From: JANQKX01 sp039028695
GTDB taxonomy: Bacteria; Pseudomonadota; Alphaproteobacteria; Kiloniellales; Kiloniellaceae
Direction: 5' to 3'
Assembly: GCA_039028695.1 (NCBI GenBank)
Contig: JBCCHN010000052.1
Coordinates: forward strand, 1-31,428
DNA: 31,428 bases
Shown piece after piece: positions 30,942-31,428 of this stretch. The first letter of the stretch is position 1. Every line of letters begins with the position of its first letter. The notes beneath the pieces are model-generated. The model was not told where the DNA came from. It saw only the letters and a program-made list of their open reading frames with translations, and did no database searches. The position numbers were made by a program, and so were the translations under genes.

Positions 30942-31428
30942 TCAAACCGCCATGGCGACGGTCACGGCGCAGAGCAGGACCACATATGCTTTGGCGATGA
31001 GCTTGTCGGAAAGGGAGTGGGAGAGCTTGCTGCCGAAGGGCACGGTGCACAAGACGCCGACCACGATGCCGGGGATGGCCGGCCAAAAGATAAAACCCGT
31101 GGTCCAAGACGGCAGGTTCGGGTTTCCCCAGCCGCTGATGGCATAGCCGGCGGCGCCGAAGAGGGCGATGGGCGCCCCCAGAGTGGCGGCGATGGCTGCC
31201 GAGTTCACCATGGGCAGCTTGGCATTGCGTAGAAAAGGTACTGTTATGGGTGACCCGCCGATACCGAGCAGCGCAGATATGCAGCCAGTGAAAATGCCGA
31301 AGACCGCCATGACGCCCCGGTTGGGCGGTGTGTAGTCGGTGATGGGATGGTCCTCGGTAAAGCCTTTTTTGAAGAGAGCCCGCAAGATCACATAAATCAA
31401 CAAGGCAATGAAAAAATAACGCAGGTAG
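30942..31428 (-). CDS. TauE/SafE family permease, C-terminal part (5' end outside window)
   Basis: The frame stays open through the right edge of the window with hydrophobic residues (Y-F-F-I-A-L-L-I-Y-V-I-L), so the first half of the gene is missing. The visible 161 residues carry the second TauE/SafE repeat, G-I-F-T-G-C-I-S-A-L-L-G-I-G-G-S, followed by several membrane segments. Members of the family export sulfite, sulfoacetate or similar sulfur compounds across the inner membrane. Substrate and neighbours upstream cannot be judged. Confidence 0.88.
   Translation of the reverse strand, partial: YLRYFFIALLIYVILRALFKKGFTEDHPITDYTPPNRGVMAVFGIFTGCISALLGIGGSPITVPFLRNAKLPMVNSAAIAATLGAPIALFGAAGYAISGWGNPNLPSWTTGFIFWPAIPGIVVGVLCTVPFGSKLSHSLSDKLIAKAYVVLLCAVTVAMAV

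Overview
This window looks like chromosomal DNA of a free-living alphaproteobacterium, probably Rhodospirillales-like. The clearest pointer is an RpoE-ChrR sigma/anti-sigma pair next to a fatty-acid modification operon, with TGATC-type promoters as in Rhodobacter singlet-oxygen regulons. GC-rich coding sequence, strong AGGAGG ribosome binding sites and GTG starts fit this. No tRNA, rRNA, complete insertion sequence, phage gene or CRISPR array was seen. The species cannot be named from the sequence.

Left part (1-7260): the end of an EamA transporter gene overlaps a TRIC-type channel gene. Then come an iron-type alcohol dehydrogenase, a peptide deformylase with two altered motif residues, a small ABM-like protein and a tiny lipoprotein. 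A NIPSNAP gene and an EamA transporter gene form a minus-strand pair divergent from an ArsR-type regulator. Two near-identical 24-bp imperfect palindromes, one before each transcription unit, are the probable operators. A radical SAM protein with a Cys-rich tail follows.

Centre (7727-14993): a five-gene minus-strand operon (FAD oxidoreductase, DUF1365, Cfa-like methyltransferase, MFS carrier, DUF3833 lipoprotein) diverges from rpoE-chrR. Both sides have a promoter of the form TGATCY-N18-TAWAAW. This layout implies autoregulated sigma-E control of a membrane-lipid response to singlet oxygen or similar stress.

Right part (15078-31428): a copper-type P1B ATPase with a palindrome at its promoter and a LysE exporter come first. 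The most unusual gene is an 856-residue soluble hybrid histidine kinase whose first 40 residues look like a Phd/YefM antitoxin DNA-binding domain. Its own leader carries a perfect 14-bp palindrome centred on TGTACA, the core hexamer known from YefM operators. Next are a GNAT plus M81 metallopeptidase pair converging on a BCCT transporter, and a PLP decarboxylase divergent from an enolase-superfamily dehydratase. An O-methyltransferase, a cupin, a GNAT gene without a normal start codon, a DUF6434 protein and the end of a TauE/SafE permease close the window.

The best candidate for an undescribed system is the Phd/YefM-histidine kinase fusion with its matching operator. It could be a sensor, kinase, receiver and DNA-binding autoregulator in one polypeptide.
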